Assembly (NCBI GenBank): GCA_001599815.1 | Contig: BCIA01000004.1 | Span: forward strand, 1,552,862 to 1,616,861 | Direction of reading: 5' to 3' | Source: Furcasterigmium furcatum | Lineage: Eukaryota; Ascomycota; Sordariomycetes; Glomerellales; Plectosphaerellaceae | Length of the DNA: 64,000 nucleotides | Shown: positions 11,711 through 24,048 of the stretch, one piece after another | How positions within the stretch are numbered: position 1 is the first letter of the stretch | How the letters are laid out: the number at the start of each line of letters is the position of its first letter | Made by a program: the position numbers and the translations under genes | Notes under the pieces: generated by a model | Told to the model about the DNA's origin: nothing | What the model saw: the letters and a program-made list of their open reading frames with translations, nothing else | Databases searched by the model: none

Positions 11711-13606
11711 GGTGGCGGCTGGTTTGGCTTGGATCTGGTTTGGGGAAGAATCAAAATAAAAATTTCAGCCCTGGAGACTTTGTGGGATCAGAGAAAAGCA
11801 GAAGGTTCTGGAATTATCAACGACTAAGCGATGGCATGTGTGGTGCATCGCATGGTCGACGACTAAGCGATGATTTAGGGGGCTTCTTGGGCAGCTACAT
11901 GACTGAAAACCATTCCATGCGCAGGCGTGAAGAGACGCAGCGGGATCTCCAACTCGGCATGTTTGGCAAAATCAGTGTGTGACATGACAAAGCCAGCTTT
12001 CCACATTGTCGGCAGTTTAGGTGGGCTATATTCTGAAAGACCGTCATGGGCCACGATTTGGCGTTTAGGCGATGTGGCAGTCAAGCCTCATTGACAAAAG
12101 AGATCCGGTAACTTCGGGCGTCCAGGTATGGGGCAGAGTCAGGCGAAGTATCTGATGTGCACCCAGCATCAGGACGGCTTCTGAGGTAGGAATCTGTGGA
12201 TAGGTAAGCCAAAGCAAATGTATGAGCTAGGTAATTTTGACACGTGCCTTTTACTATTAGTAGTCTTGATCTTCTACTTGGGAAACGTGTTTTTGATTTT
12301 CAAACGGAAACAGTGTGATATCAACTCGAGAAGTTGAAGATCTGTACACACGTTCTCGCCCCAAAGCATCCTTTACATGTAGAAGGCTTCATCCTTATCA
12401 TACCACCATAGTCGAGTTCAAGTGTTAAGATCCCGTCGACTTTGCACCGTGATATAGCTAATGCTGCCACTGCGGCAGGCTGGAGAGTCTGGGGGGGATA
12501 TGGTAGTCTTTGAACTTGACAAGACTTTCATATCTGTGTGACTACTCCTGGAGCCCAGCCTTTGCGACGCCGCCGTCGCCGGGTTCATGTTTCTCAGGCA
12601 CTACTCTCTGCTGGGGATTAGCTCGCCAGCCAGGCATGCTCCCACTGGATTCGCATCGCCATAGAATGGAGGAAGAGACGAGACACATTGCATACGGGGC
12701 CAACCTCTGAGACTCGGACTTCACCATCCACGGTGAGTGCTAGATAGACAAAACAGTCTCGCAGTTTAGCTTTCGGCATTGATATGATGCTCTCTAAGGG
12801 TATGATGGTTGCATCAAACTGTATGGGTTCAAATTTGGTATCGGCTTGATGGACGTCTGACCCTCGCTGCAGCAGGGCGTCTTCTTCATCTCGAGCACTC
12901 ATCAAATGAGTACGACAACTCTCTCGAGACTCAAAGTAACAGAATCCCACCACTGCCAAGCTTCCTTGCGTGCTGGTCGCACGATTAATCAACATCACTG
13001 AATGGCCCATCAGAGTGGGCGAAGGGTTCCACGAGGCGTTCCGCCTTCCAGCGACGGACGCACTCTGACGTTTGATCCAGTGCCAGTCCAACCGTGAAGG
13101 CATCCTGTCCTGGCCGTTCGACGTCGCGGAGAACCAGGCGGCACAGTCACCGAACACAGCCGGCAGGTTCACGAAACATCCGCTTGCGCGTCGCCGAACC
13201 TCAAATCATGAATGTATTCATCTCCTTAAGTCCAACCGCGTACTCACCGGAGGCGGGCGTAAATACAGATGACCCATGCTTGACGAACAATGACAAATGT
13301 CGCGCGGCGGGTCTGAGTTCGTTGGGTTTACTCAGCTTTGACTGTCGACTCGTCTCGAAACCCTCCGACGCCAAGCCTCACGGCGGTCCGTTTTGGGAAG
13401 CGAATACGCTCCATGTATGTTTAGTAGGCGGAGTTGCTTGAAACTCCGCCGCGTCCTGTGATGAGCTTCAAGATGGAGCAGTGTATAAGAATGGTCTTGT
13501 TGCGTGAGATGTTTGTTTATTGCGAATCAAGAATAATTGAGATCCTCACGTCTACACTCACTACTGCATCACCTATCACAACTCGAGAATCCGCGCAACA
13601 ACCGCA
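11711..13606. other. intergenic between divergent genes, with an unassigned 184-aa frame
   Basis: About 1.9 kb between the divergent BTB and dehydrogenase genes. A 184-aa frame on the minus strand (12618-13172) has even composition but no motif I recognise and no clear splice context. It could be a small or decayed gene. The direct upstream region of the dehydrogenase (13440-13606) is AT-richer than its neighbours. Confidence 0.4.
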
Positions 13607-14802
13607 ATGGCTTCATTCCAATCCCTGAACCCCAAAACATGGGACCCCGTGAAGGACCTCCCAGAGCTATCAGGTAAAGTGGCAATTGTCACTGGATCCA
13701 CGTAAGTCGAGACTCTGCCCAAAGTCCTGGGTTCACCCGCTGACAGAACTTGCTTCCTCTCAGCACCGGAATAGGCCTCGGGACCGTCAAATGGCTTGCC
13801 CTCAAGGGAGCCAGAGTCTACATGGCCGCCCGGTCTGAGGCAAAGGCCGACAAAGCCATCGCCGGTCTCCGCTCTGAGCACCCGGAGATCAGGGAGCGTC
13901 AGATATCGTGGTTGAAGTTGGATCTGAGCGATGTCAAATCCATCGCCGACGCTGCGAATGAGCTCAAGTCGAGGGAAACCAAGTTGGACATTCTAGGTAC
14001 GTCCTCTGCTTCAGCCCTTCGCCCCCGAACTCAAACTGACGAGAAGTAGTCAACAACGCGGCAGCATCAGTAGAGGCGCCGAGGCCGAGCTCGGGCTGGG
14101 AGCCGCTCATCGCCACAGAGTAAGTCTCCCCCTTCAGACCTCTTCTCGGCTCATGCTAACAGTCGCAGTCACGTTGGCCACTTCATCTTCACAAACCTCC
14201 TTCTGCCCCTCCTGAAGGCCGCCACGCGAGAGCCGGGCGCAGACGTCCGCATCGTCACCGTCTCCTCCAACAGTCCCATGATCGTCTTCCCTACCTCCTA
14301 CGAGCCGCCGTTCACCGACCCTAATGTCCTCGACAACCCCGCTCCCGTCAAACCGGCTTCCTGGACGTACGGACTCCGCTATTTCTTCAAGGTCGACATG
14401 TTCACCTACTCGGTCGCCAAGCTCGCCAACGCCATGTTCGCCCAGGAGCTGCAGCGGAAACTGGCAGAGGACGGCGTCCCGATCATCTCCGTCCACGTGA
14501 ACCCGGGCGGCGTCTACACGGACTCGTCGGACATCTTCGCCATCGCAAGCTGGCTCATTCGGAAGACCATGCTGACTCCCAGCGACGGGGCGAAGAACAG
14601 CGCCTTCGCTGCCGCGGCGCCCAAGGTGCGGGAGCTGAAGGAGCATTTTGGGGGCAAGTATCTAGAGCCCGTCGGAAAGGTGTCCGAGTTCCATTCTGCG
14701 ATAAAGAAGGATCATCTCGTGAAGGGTCTGTGGAAGAATACCCAGGACGCCGCGAATAAGCATCTGAGGGATCTTGGGCTGCCGCAGTTATCAGCCTGGT
14801 GA
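13607..14802 (+). CDS. short-chain dehydrogenase/reductase
   Basis: Four exons (13607-13701, 13764-13996, 14050-14119, 14169-14802) give 343 aa. The N-terminal Rossmann motif 'TGSTTGIG' (about 29-36) binds NAD(P). 'LDIL' plus 'VNNAA' form the family's structural motif after splicing; the catalytic serine lies in 'VTVSSNS' and the Y-x3-K pair is 'YSVAK' (Y213, K217). Length and layout fit the retinol-dehydrogenase/WWOX-like group of fungal SDRs. The substrate is not readable; neighbours give no pathway. All three introns have canonical borders and each restores a conserved motif across the junction. Confidence 0.9.
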
Positions 14803-15031
14803 AGCGTCGTCGTTTCGTACATCATCTGCCTCAAGCGTTTGATTCCCCGATACCACAAGTACCTAATACATGCGGCATCTTCTTTCGTAATGCGGGTGTC
14901 TCGGCTTTCGAGTGCCTGGTCTTGATCTTGTTCTTCTCGGTCGATGCCGGTGTCGCAGTTTGGCGGCTATGGGAATTCCTCGCCCGGGCCCATCCCGGAT
15001 TATGAGATTGTGTCTGTATTGAAAAGTCTTC

Positions 15032-16384
15032 CTACCGACCCAAGTTGTTGACGACACTCCCAACCATCACGGCAATCTCCCTCTCCCAATTGCCTTCCCT
15101 CGCCCTCTCGCCCTTGCCCTTCATGGCGCTCGGCGCCTTCGTGCCCCTGACAACACATTCCCTGACCGCCTCCCCGACGCTCTGCCTGTTCGACTTGAGC
15201 GTCCGCGCGGAGACGCCGCCCCGTGCGACGATTTCCTGCACCCTCGCGCCGAGACTGCTCCCCATGGTCCGCCAGAAGTACGACGGCAGGCTGCCCGTCT
15301 CCAGATGCGACAGCAGGGGCTGCAGCATGTTCTGCGGGCCCTTGCCCTGCGAGACGACCTCGGCGGGCAGGAGCGGATGGGCCGGCGGCCTGGCGCCCTC
15401 GAGGACGATCTCGAGGGCGACGATGTTCTGGCACCTGGCGCTGATGTCGGAGAGCGTCCGTTCCAGGGTCGGCAGCTGCGAGAGCGCGCGTTGCAGGGAG
15501 GCGATGGAGCTCGACAGGGCCGTGCGGAAGTAAGTCTCGAGGGCCTGCAGGAGGAATATCGGCGCCCACTTGTCCTGCTTGCCCGGCGGCGCCGTGGGCG
15601 AGAGGAGGTACAGCGTGGCCAGGGCGGACGTCGTGCGGGCCCTCGTCTCCTCGCCCTGCGCGAACGTGGCGGACTCGGGGATTGAGAAGTCGCGGATGAT
15701 GCGTTCGGCAGTCTCCTTCACGGATCGCTCGAGCGGCGTGATGATGCTCTCCTGTAGGCTGCGGATGGCGTCAACGCGGGCCAGGCCGTGGCCCTCCTCC
15801 CCTGGCGCCGTTGCCTCGAGGACCTCGCGGAGGGAGAGGATCGTGTTGGCGCATCGCACGAGCGCGCGGTGGTCCTCCTTTTTCCCGGCCGCGGCGGCGG
15901 CGGGGCTGATACCCGACCCTGCGATCTCGGCATGCTGGACCTCGAGCTGGCGTCCGAGTTGGAGGCAGCGGCCGACGGACCGGCCGAGTCTCAGGGTCTC
16001 CCAGAGCCGCGTCGCAACTACGCGGACTTCGTCTGCCTCGGCATGCTTGTCGATGACTTCCTTCTCGAGCTGCTTGTAACTATCATTCAGGGTCTTGATC
16101 TGGGTGTCGAGCTCGGAGATGATGCGCTTGCTGGACTGGGTCTGGTCTTGGGTGTGGTCGAGGAGGGGGAGGGCGGACTTGGTGGTGAGCAGGTCGATGT
16201 GAGAGTCGATCTCCTGGGTATCAAATAGGACTCGAGACAAGGGCGTGGATAGGTCTAGCGGCGAGTCGTTGGGGTTGTTTGTCGAGAGGACGAGGGTGTT
16301 GGCGAAGGCAGAGGGCTTGAAGTCGGGCGCGAGGAAAGCCTCGTAGTCGATGTAGGAGGCGTCCTCCTCCTCTTGTGAAGTCAT
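15032..16384 (-). CDS. COG5: conserved oligomeric Golgi complex subunit 5
   Basis: Single exon, 450 aa from the ATG at 16384. The N-terminal part 'YIDYEAFLAPDF', 'SALPLLDHTQDQ' and 'LNDSYKQLEKEVI' matches COG5: an acidic start, then a helical coiled-coil region followed by alpha-helical bundles. COG5 is a lobe-B subunit of the tethering complex that captures recycling vesicles at the Golgi. The frame is open upstream to an ATG at 16600 (522 aa), but the added residues are Ser/Thr-rich without conservation I recognise, so the shorter start is preferred. It ends 229 bp from the convergent dehydrogenase and is divergent from the next gene. Confidence 0.82.
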   Translation of the reverse strand: MTSQEEEDASYIDYEAFLAPDFKPSAFANTLVLSTNNPNDSPLDLSTPLSRVLFDTQEIDSHIDLLTTKSALPLLDHTQDQTQSSKRIISELDTQIKTLNDSYKQLEKEVIDKHAEADEVRVVATRLWETLRLGRSVGRCLQLGRQLEVQHAEIAGSGISPAAAAAGKKEDHRALVRCANTILSLREVLEATAPGEEGHGLARVDAIRSLQESIITPLERSVKETAERIIRDFSIPESATFAQGEETRARTTSALATLYLLSPTAPPGKQDKWAPIFLLQALETYFRTALSSSIASLQRALSQLPTLERTLSDISARCQNIVALEIVLEGARPPAHPLLPAEVVSQGKGPQNMLQPLLSHLETGSLPSYFWRTMGSSLGARVQEIVARGGVSARTLKSNRQSVGEAVRECVVRGTKAPSAMKGKGERAREGNWEREIAVMVGSVVNNLGR

Positions 16385-17003
16385 GATGGCATCTATGCGT
16401 GTATTCAAAGCAGGCACCGCGGCATTGGCGTCGGAAATGGCCGTGTGGGAGTCGAATTGGTGGAGGTCGCTGGACGATGTTGAGTTGCTCTGATCTGTCG
16501 TTTCCAACGGTTCACTGTCCCCAAGAACGATTGATGGTGGGGCAATGAGCTCGGCGTGGCTGGTGCTCGTTGGAGTGGCTTGACCGTCGACCCCACACAA
16601 GCATCAGCCACTCCCGGGCCTCGAACTGCCCATGACGACACAACAAAATCTCCCTTTTTTTCCCGCAGCCTTCACCTTTCCGTCGTCTCCGGCGCTACGG
16701 CAGCTCCGAGTCTGCCAGCCGACTTTGCCTCCGACTCGTCGTCTCATCCTCTTCCTCCTCCTCATCCTTCCGACGTGAAGAGATGTCCTAATCCAGCACC
16801 ACTTGCATCTGGCTCTGGCTGCTGCAACGCCGCCGCGCTCACCAATTCCGCCCAGCGCGCTCCCTTGTCACCAACTCCACCGCTCCCGCGCTCGCCTACG
16901 GCTTGGCCACTTCTTGGCTTCTCTTCTCGACGGCTTCGCCAAGCCTCTTCCTCTGCACCGGTCAAGGGTCCGTCCCATCGAGGGACCGCCGAGCTTCGAC
17001 GAC
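16385..17003. other. divergent promoter and leaders between COG5 and the membrane protein gene
   Basis: About 0.6 kb. The part from 16640 to 17003 is pyrimidine-rich on the plus strand and reads as a leader of the rightward gene. In-frame ATGs upstream of both chosen starts exist (16600 minus, 16803 plus), so the starts have some uncertainty. Confidence 0.5.
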
Positions 17004-18686
17004 ATGTCCTTCCTCCATGTTCGCGACGTCCTCAGGTTCCCGGGCGGTGCCAATGACTCGGACACGGTCATCACCGGCACGCACTTCAACCTCACGACGC
17101 TCAACTACTGGAACTACACGCTGTACTCGAACGGCACACTCTCCAATGGCTCGAGATGCTACCTCGCGGTCCAGCCGTACACGCCCGTCACCCTCCTGAG
17201 CAACGGCACCTTCATCAACTCGACGTCCTGCTACAACCCGGTTGACGGGATCGGCACACGCGCCTCTATTGGCATTGGAATCGGAGTCGTCTTCGCCATC
17301 TGCCTCGTCGGCGTCCTCATGAACATCGTCAAGCATGGCAAGCTGCACCTCCCCGCCGAGAAGCGCTTTGTGCCCATCGGCAGGAGATGGCAGTGGTACT
17401 GGAGCATCTTCGTCATCGTCACGGCCTTCATCAGCCTGTTCACCACCATCGACATCGACCGCTTCCGGGTTATCGGCCTGCCCATCATCCTCAGCAGCTT
17501 CTTCTGGTTCCTGATGCAGCAGGGCGTCATGGCGCTTGTCTGGGAGGCTGTCAGGCACTGGGGCAGCTGGCAGGAGCGGCAGTTCATCGACCCCGACCCC
17601 TTCATGCTCCCGGACAACGACAGGAGGTCCAAAGTCGAGTTCTTCCTGCCCCTATTCTTCTACCTCTGGCTCTGGCTCAACTTCTTCCTCATCGTCCCCC
17701 GCAACTGGGGCCTCATCGAGCAGCAGCGCTCCCCCGAGCAGACCGCCGCCAAAGCCGCCCCAGCCGCCACCGACATCCGCTTCAAGATCGCCGCCCTCTT
17801 CCTCCTCCTCTGCTGGCTGACGACCGTCGCCTCCCTCCTCCACTCCATCAAGCACTACAAGATCCGCCCCGCAGGTCTCGTCAACCAGATCTCCGGATAC
17901 GCCCGCGCCATCCCTCTTCGCTTCCTCTTCTTCTTCCCCCTCTCGCTCATCGTCGTCGCCTACCAGGCCCTCGTCTCCTTCTCCTTCCCCAACTCCGTCC
18001 TCAACGCCGGCGGCAACTTCGGCGCCGTCTATGCAGGCGGCTACGGCCCCGCCCTCGCCATCCTCGCGGTCCAGATCATATGGGGCTTCCGCGTCCCCAA
18101 CGAAGACCTGGAGCTCAAGCGCCAGCGCCGCCACCGCGGCGACGAGATGGACCGCGAGCTCGGCTACACCCACAAGCCCGCCTGGTGGCGCCGCGTCAAG
18201 GAGGCATCCACCCAGTCCGACCGCCCCGCCATGGGCGGCGGCCGCCCAACGGCCCGCGGCGTCGGCGACAACTGGGGCCGCGAGGGCCGCGAAGACCCCG
18301 CCGTCGAGATGGCAGCCCTCCCCCGCACCGGGAGCAACGCGACGAGGCGCACCTCGCAGACCGGCCTCATCGACGCCTCCAGGAAGCCCGGCGCCGCCGT
18401 CCCGTACGCGAGCAAGTCCACTCGCCGCAGGTCGGAGCGCGCCATGTCCGCCGCAGGGGACGTGCTATTCCCCAACGCCGGGGCACAGGCGTCCGCGGCC
18501 CAGGCCCGGGCCGCGAGGCGCGCGGAGATCATGCAGGACGGCCCCGCGCCGCCGCCGTACACGGAGCAGGCGGACGCGGACCGCGGGAGGACCACCGGGG
18601 CGGTGGGCAGTGAGAGGAGCACGAGCACCGGGACGGGCGCGTCGACGAGGCAGCCGCAGCAGATTAGGAGTATGCTGGATGTCTAG
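17004..18686 (+). CDS. polytopic membrane protein, DUF2434-like
   Basis: Single exon, 560 aa from the ATG at 17004. A luminal or extracellular N-terminal part of about 90 residues holds many N-x-S/T sites. About seven hydrophobic segments follow (for example 'IGIGVVFAICLVGVLM', 'IFVIVTAFISLFTT', 'FLPLFFYLWLWLNFFLIV'), and then a ~190-residue basic, Pro/Ala/Arg-rich cytosolic tail. This layout and motifs such as 'HLPAEKRFVPIGRRWQWYW' fit fungal DUF2434 proteins, whose function I do not know. The frame is open 201 bp further upstream to another ATG at 16803, which would add an unlikely leader. Confidence 0.8.
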   Translation: MSFLHVRDVLRFPGGANDSDTVITGTHFNLTTLNYWNYTLYSNGTLSNGSRCYLAVQPYTPVTLLSNGTFINSTSCYNPVDGIGTRASIGIGIGVVFAICLVGVLMNIVKHGKLHLPAEKRFVPIGRRWQWYWSIFVIVTAFISLFTTIDIDRFRVIGLPIILSSFFWFLMQQGVMALVWEAVRHWGSWQERQFIDPDPFMLPDNDRRSKVEFFLPLFFYLWLWLNFFLIVPRNWGLIEQQRSPEQTAAKAAPAATDIRFKIAALFLLLCWLTTVASLLHSIKHYKIRPAGLVNQISGYARAIPLRFLFFFPLSLIVVAYQALVSFSFPNSVLNAGGNFGAVYAGGYGPALAILAVQIIWGFRVPNEDLELKRQRRHRGDEMDRELGYTHKPAWWRRVKEASTQSDRPAMGGGRPTARGVGDNWGREGREDPAVEMAALPRTGSNATRRTSQTGLIDASRKPGAAVPYASKSTRRRSERAMSAAGDVLFPNAGAQASAAQARAARRAEIMQDGPAPPPYTEQADADRGRTTGAVGSERSTSTGTGASTRQPQQIRSMLDV

Positions 18687-21046
18687 CGTTGCTGGGTCGA
18701 TGTCTACCTGCCCCCTATCTCATCCCCTGCCCTGTGGCCTCGGCCTGAACATATATGACTTCACATGCATAGCTCGTCTTACCACATTCATTACCTAGAT
18801 ACCTACTGTATATCATTCGCTCGGCGTTTCGGAGGGGCTTCAGATATCATTCCCTTTCACTTTCTCATGGAATGGCAGGTCAGGCCTCATTGAACTGGAG
18901 TACTCGTTTAGAAGTCAGTGTTCTCGGCTGGCTGACTCGGTTTTCAATATCATGCATTCCATCACATCGCACAAGCGGCCCATCCCTGCATAGCCTACGT
19001 TACACGGAACACTCAGCACCACATCCCACCGGGATATCTCGTGTCAGTGGGCCCTCAGGCTGAGCGACGTCCGTGTGGACGCGTCGTCTCGCCTCGGGGC
19101 TAGGCGGGGCTGCGAAGTCGTAGGCGGTGCTTCCCTCCGCCTCGACGCCCGACCAAGCAAATTCGCACACATGATCGCTGCGATCTGATTGCTTACACTA
19201 TTTCGGAGGATTCGACCTGAATCACCGGCGCCATCATGCAGTGCCAGTGGTATGGTCCGCGCACTCGTGAGCAGTGACCTACTGGCCTTGGGAAACACAA
19301 CTCGGACCCCAGCGAGAGCCTGACCGCCGTGGACGCCGGAGACGGGCCTCGGAGGCCGTAGTTTGTCGCCCGATGTTCGCAGGTAGGATCAGTCGATCCT
19401 CCGTACCGAACCCGGCATGAACGACGTGAGAGGTCGTCGAGAGCAGCAAAAGGTGATGAATGTCACTATTAGCGTAGTCGAGAAGATCTACTCCTCAGAG
19501 TGTGATCATCACCTCGCGGCCCCAGCTCACAAGCCATGCTAGATCCGAAGCTTATCTGCACCACAGGACAAAGGGAGGGGACGGCAGGCTCAAGGTCGCG
19601 CACCCCCAGCTTCTCGTTTCAGGAACAGCGGGTTGCATGACATGAGCGACGTCCTGTGTGGGAATAGGTTTTGAGAACGGTCAGGCAAGGTACCTCTAGG
19701 ATGTCTAGAAACTTCCCGTCGAGCCCGACGTCAACGAGAACGGCGCAGCCCCGCCGCGTTTCGGGGCAGCGTTGCGACCAGGACGTATGGCGTAGAAGTA
19801 GAAGGGGAGGTATCATCGCTGGTCGCTGTCCTCTGGGAATGGACGGGAATTTCTTCTCAGAAGCCCAAATCAGAAGATTGCGCGTGCGACGGATGTGACG
19901 ACTCTGGAGGACCCGCGCAAGCTGGAGGGGCTGAGGCGTCGTCGTCGTCGATGTGCGAACGTGGGTTGCGGCAGTACATACAGTAGCAGCCGGAGTGACG
20001 GTTGCCGGACGATGAGCGCTGATCTTTCGCAGAATGGCATCTGATTACGGCCTGGGTGGGCATTTGGCGCTGCAGATCAGTGGGCATCCTTGTTCCGAGA
20101 CAGGCACCGTCCCTGCATTGCTCCTGTTTAGCCCCAGCCTCCGGATAGTGGAAAGGGAGGTCTTGTCGACGGAGAGGGGCAAGTGGGAGGGGTAAGGGCG
20201 TCATCTCCAACGTCTTCGGTCGTAGCGGGATGAGGCTGGGAACGGCGGGATGCCAAAGCTCTGGGACTTTGGCAAGTCACCTTCGGTCGGGGGCTGACGC
20301 CGTGTCATCCGGAAGAGTCGGAGTGCAGAGCACTAAAAGGGCGAATGGATGCGCCCACCACGGCTGGCGACGATTTCCCATAGTAATGGAGGGTACTGAG
20401 TTTCCCGAAGGCTGTTCTGCTATTCCCTGAAGTGACGGAGGCGGCCCACGGTATTGGCCAGGAGATGCGCCTTGGCTGATCCCAGGCACAAGGGACGAAG
20501 AGTCACGAGTCGAGAATCGGATACGACGGCGGAGGCCGTGATGATATGGGATTGGCCAGGCGAAGCGTGAACCGAGGAGAGGTGCGCTCGTCCACACTAG
20601 GCAAGCCGGTGCAGTACCTGTTACGGCAATAAGTGATGCAGTGCCGAGAGCAATCTGGATGCGCCCGGGGCCGCATATGGCGCCCAGGTCATGAGGGTGT
20701 TGGATTGCAGCAGAGCAGATACAGACAAGCTGCCGAGTCGTACCGATCTGCAAAAGGCGGCATGGGCGGCATTAACGTGAGCCAGCTAGCTGCCCGTACC
20801 GGCAGCGGATGATGTCTGGAGCGTGTGCGCCTTGGTATAAGGCATCCCGGCGACTCCGCCGTGGCATGTCCTGGTGAGCCGAGTGCGTTCTCGAGGCGAG
20901 GCTGGCCTGCGCTGCTCCGCTGTCTCGTGGCGATGTCTCTCGCCTGCAGTGCTGTCTCGAGATGGTGGCGGCGGTGCATGAAGCCATGGCTGTTGGCGGA
21001 GGGAAAAGGAATATGGAGTTGCCCGGCTGGAAAATGAGAAAGGTAA

Positions 21047-21100
21047 ACAGGTACCTGTGAGGTGTGCCTCCAGCGGGCAGGTACGGTACCTGTACCTGTC
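21047..21100. repeat. palindromic ACAGGTACCTGT and related GGTACCTGT copies
   Basis: ACAGGTACCTGT at 21047-21058 is a perfect 12-bp palindrome. A second GGTACCTGT with an extra TACCTGT follows within about 35 bp. No function is known to me; such a small palindrome could be a factor site or simple-sequence drift. Confidence 0.4.
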
Positions 21101-21406
21101 CCACCCACGCCACCTACCTCTTCCAGGTTCCTTCCAGGTTCCATCCCGTCAGGTGGCCGGCCCCTTGCAAAGTGTGGGGTAGCGCCTGCCCCGTGCACTG
21201 TCCTCCTCAGCTTCAGCCGATTCTAGCGGCTTTTAATAGCACGTCCAGGCCTGGATCTCCCCTGGCGCGAGGCACTGATCCACCTGCCAGCCTCCCTGAA
21301 ACCCTGCAGTTGTATTTGTTTCTCAGCGGCGGGCACCCACTTCGCGATGTGACGCATGGATCACATGTGGTGGGGTTGCGAAGCTTGGGAAGGCGGAATG
21401 GAGGGG

Positions 21407-21407
21407 N
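21407..21407. other. ambiguous base (n)
   Basis: The only undetermined base in the window, within GAGGGGnATTTTGG. It lies in non-coding sequence and affects no gene called here. Confidence 0.99.
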
Positions 21408-24048
21408 ATTTTGGACTGCGGTGCCCTGATCTGACGGTGGTGGCAGGTGCCCGCGGAGAGGGGCAGGCAAAGGCAGGCAGGCAAGCACCTCCAGCATGAA
21501 GGCGAGGCAGGCAGGAAAGAGCGACCCTGGAAGAGGAATGGATGGAAGGCGGCACTCACCTTTCGGCCGCATCTTATTCTCCGAGTTCCTGTTCCTACGC
21601 CCTCCTCCTGTTCCTCCGCTGCATCCTCCATCTACCACGGCGCACCTAGGCATTCCGTCATCGACAACGTGCTCGGACCCTCATCAGCTGGCGTCGCACT
21701 CGTGCCTTCGCAAACATCCACGGCGCCTACTTATCTGTCCGCCCGCCGCCGGGCATTCCATCACCCTCAGCACGAGCAAGACGCAGGGCGAGACCCAGAC
21801 CTAGACCAGACCCTGGGCTCTTTTTGCCTCACTTCTTGTTGGTTGTCAGACAGCTCCACCCCCTGGCACCGTCTCACTCAACACAAGACTCACCGCTCTC
21901 TGTCGAGGCCGGCTGGTCCTTGCAACTGCAACAACGAAAAAAGCTGTGCAGTCCGCCACAAGCAGTCAGATGCTGGGGCTGCCTTGACTAGAAGCACCTC
22001 CCGCGAAAAGAAACTTTTGCCCGAGCGCCTGGCCGCCATGGAAGATGCCAGGCCGCCAGGCACCACACGCCACTAGGCGTTCTCCGTCTTCTTTGTCTCC
22101 AAAGGTCGAGAGATGTTGGCGAGCAGCAGAAGTTCCCCAAGTGGAAATCATTTCATTCGGGTGACCAAGAAGATCGTCTCCTGTCATCGAAGTAACCCCT
22201 CAACCCCTCTTCGACCGTTTTCAGCCCTCCGGTCGGCTAGGCATAGATTGCCATCACATCCAACATCCTCGCACCCGGGCTCGAGCTTCCGACCTCGTCA
22301 CTCCCGAGGCCACTGCGCCCGAGATATGTCCTGAAGAGGCCCTCGGCGCAAGGGGGCAATTACTAAACCTTCCTCGACCACACATCCCCCTTCGACGCTC
22401 CCCACCCACACACCACCACCATGAACAAGAAAGGTACCTATCTACCTGGACTCCCGCACTGGCTGGCCTCGCCATAGCAAGTATTTCGTAGCCTGACCGT
22501 GCGCGTAAACGCCGTCAGTTGCTTTTCGATGCGGCCGTTCGGGTGCTTGCTTCTCGCAACAGGCTTTGCAGCCGGGCGCGCGTCTGCCGCGCATGACAAG
22601 CATCGCCGGTGTTGTCGCGAAATCACCCAGTTTCTGTCGCGACGAGACGGGCGTGGGACAGAAGTGACTGCTACCATGCTATCTCCGAAAATCCCGAGGG
22701 TGATCATTCCCTGGCGGTTCTGTGTGCGTCACAGGCCCAGGCCGGTCGGTCAGCCAGGCGTCGGTACAGAGTACCGTACCCGGCAGCAGCTCAGGAACGG
22801 ACTCAGGTACAGGACATCGATCACCCCACTGCGTTGATGCCGCCGCCGCTGGAGCCACTGAGACGTTTCCATCGACCTGCAAATCGCCTGGCCTGCTGCC
22901 GGCGTCATCGTCTTGACTCGCCGGCGTGTCCTGTCCCGGTTATGACTCGAGGTGGTTGGTTCCTGGCAGCGAGACCAGCTCCGCTCGCCCTGCGCCAGGA
23001 CCAGAAGCTAGTGCGGGCTCGCAAGCAGGCAAGACGCACGCAAGCAGGACGGGCAGCAGGACCAGCGTGTTGGTGCTTGCGCAGGAGGAGGCGGGTGACA
23101 GACAGGTCGGGGCAGGGGGAACAAGGTCCAAGGAACGAACCACAGCGAGCCTGCCGGCACACTAGCTGGGTGGCTTACATTTTGACTGCGACTAGATGCC
23201 CAGGCTACCGTGGGCTAGCCTGCCGCGCTCACCCCTAAGGGTCAGATCCCATCCATGGAGCTGCGCCGACCCAAAGTGTCTTTCATCATCGACCACTCAT
23301 CGCCACCACCCGATTCCTCGACTCCCGTCAAGTGAGCTCTCCCTGATCCGGGCCACCCCCCGCTCCTTGCCGTGCCTGCCTCTGCATTTCAAGAGCCTCC
23401 TTTGCCCTCCATCCCGGTTTTCCCCCTTTTTCCTCACACCAGCTACAAACAACATCCTCTCGACAGCTTCGAGACGCAGACCCGGATCGAGCACGACTTG
23501 GACCGCAGCATCCCTAATCATCTGGCGTCCGATTTAATCGTCCGATCCATCAGAGATCCGCCGCTTTACCTGCCCGGTCACACCCCTGACCCGAGAAACC
23601 CCCCACCTGTCTTCCCGGGATAAGACGCCCTGACCGCCCACGCCCACGGACGGAGCATCCTGGACTGACGCAACTCTGCGCCCTCTTCCCAGCCCTCTCG
23701 ACACAAGGACTCCCCATCTGTCTTGGATCGTTCACCAACCGCACTCGACGCCGGTTCGAAACGACCCTCGCTTTCGGATGACTCGACACAGGGGCTAGAG
23801 TCGATTTCCTTCTTCTCCTCTTCTTCTCTCCCCCCTGGACCTTCTTCTCTCACGCTACTCAAACACCATCCTTCGGCGTCTGCGGCACCGTCCGTCTCCC
23901 TCCTCCCTTGGGCCCCGCCGCATCCCCCCGCCCCGTAGGATCCGATCCCAGCCTCGTCGAGCCTGGATCGCACAACTGGCCACGGCATCGCTAAATACCA
24001 TCCTGATCCATCGCGGGCCTGCCATCCGACGCTGCGCCCTGCCACAAC

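Larger units (their letters stand above)
18687..24048. other. 5.4-kb stretch without a supportable gene
   Basis: Both strands carry many short overlapping frames (up to about 209 aa) with low-complexity or Arg/Pro/Ser-rich translations and no domain I recognise. Visible structure: a GGTACCTGT-rich patch near 21047-21100, an AGGC-rich patch at 21460-21520, one ambiguous base at 21407, and a pyrimidine-rich tract at about 23290-24048 that is probably the promoter/leader of the zinc-finger gene. A short upstream frame of 19 codons begins at an ATG in good context near 22421. A non-coding RNA gene here cannot be excluded. Confidence 0.45.

Noticed and set aside
12618..13172. A 184-aa minus-strand frame as a hypothetical protein gene.
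   Set aside because: No recognisable motif or second exon; kept only as a note in the gap entry.
16385..16600. A 72-residue N-terminal extension of COG5 from the ATG at 16600.
   Set aside because: The added sequence is Ser/Thr-rich without recognisable conservation, and the family normally starts close to the acidic 'YIDYEAFL' block; kept as an alternative start.
23745..23765. A tRNA T-loop-like GGTTCGAAAC.
   Set aside because: The flanking bases do not form a T-stem and no D-arm, anticodon arm or acceptor stem can be folded around it.
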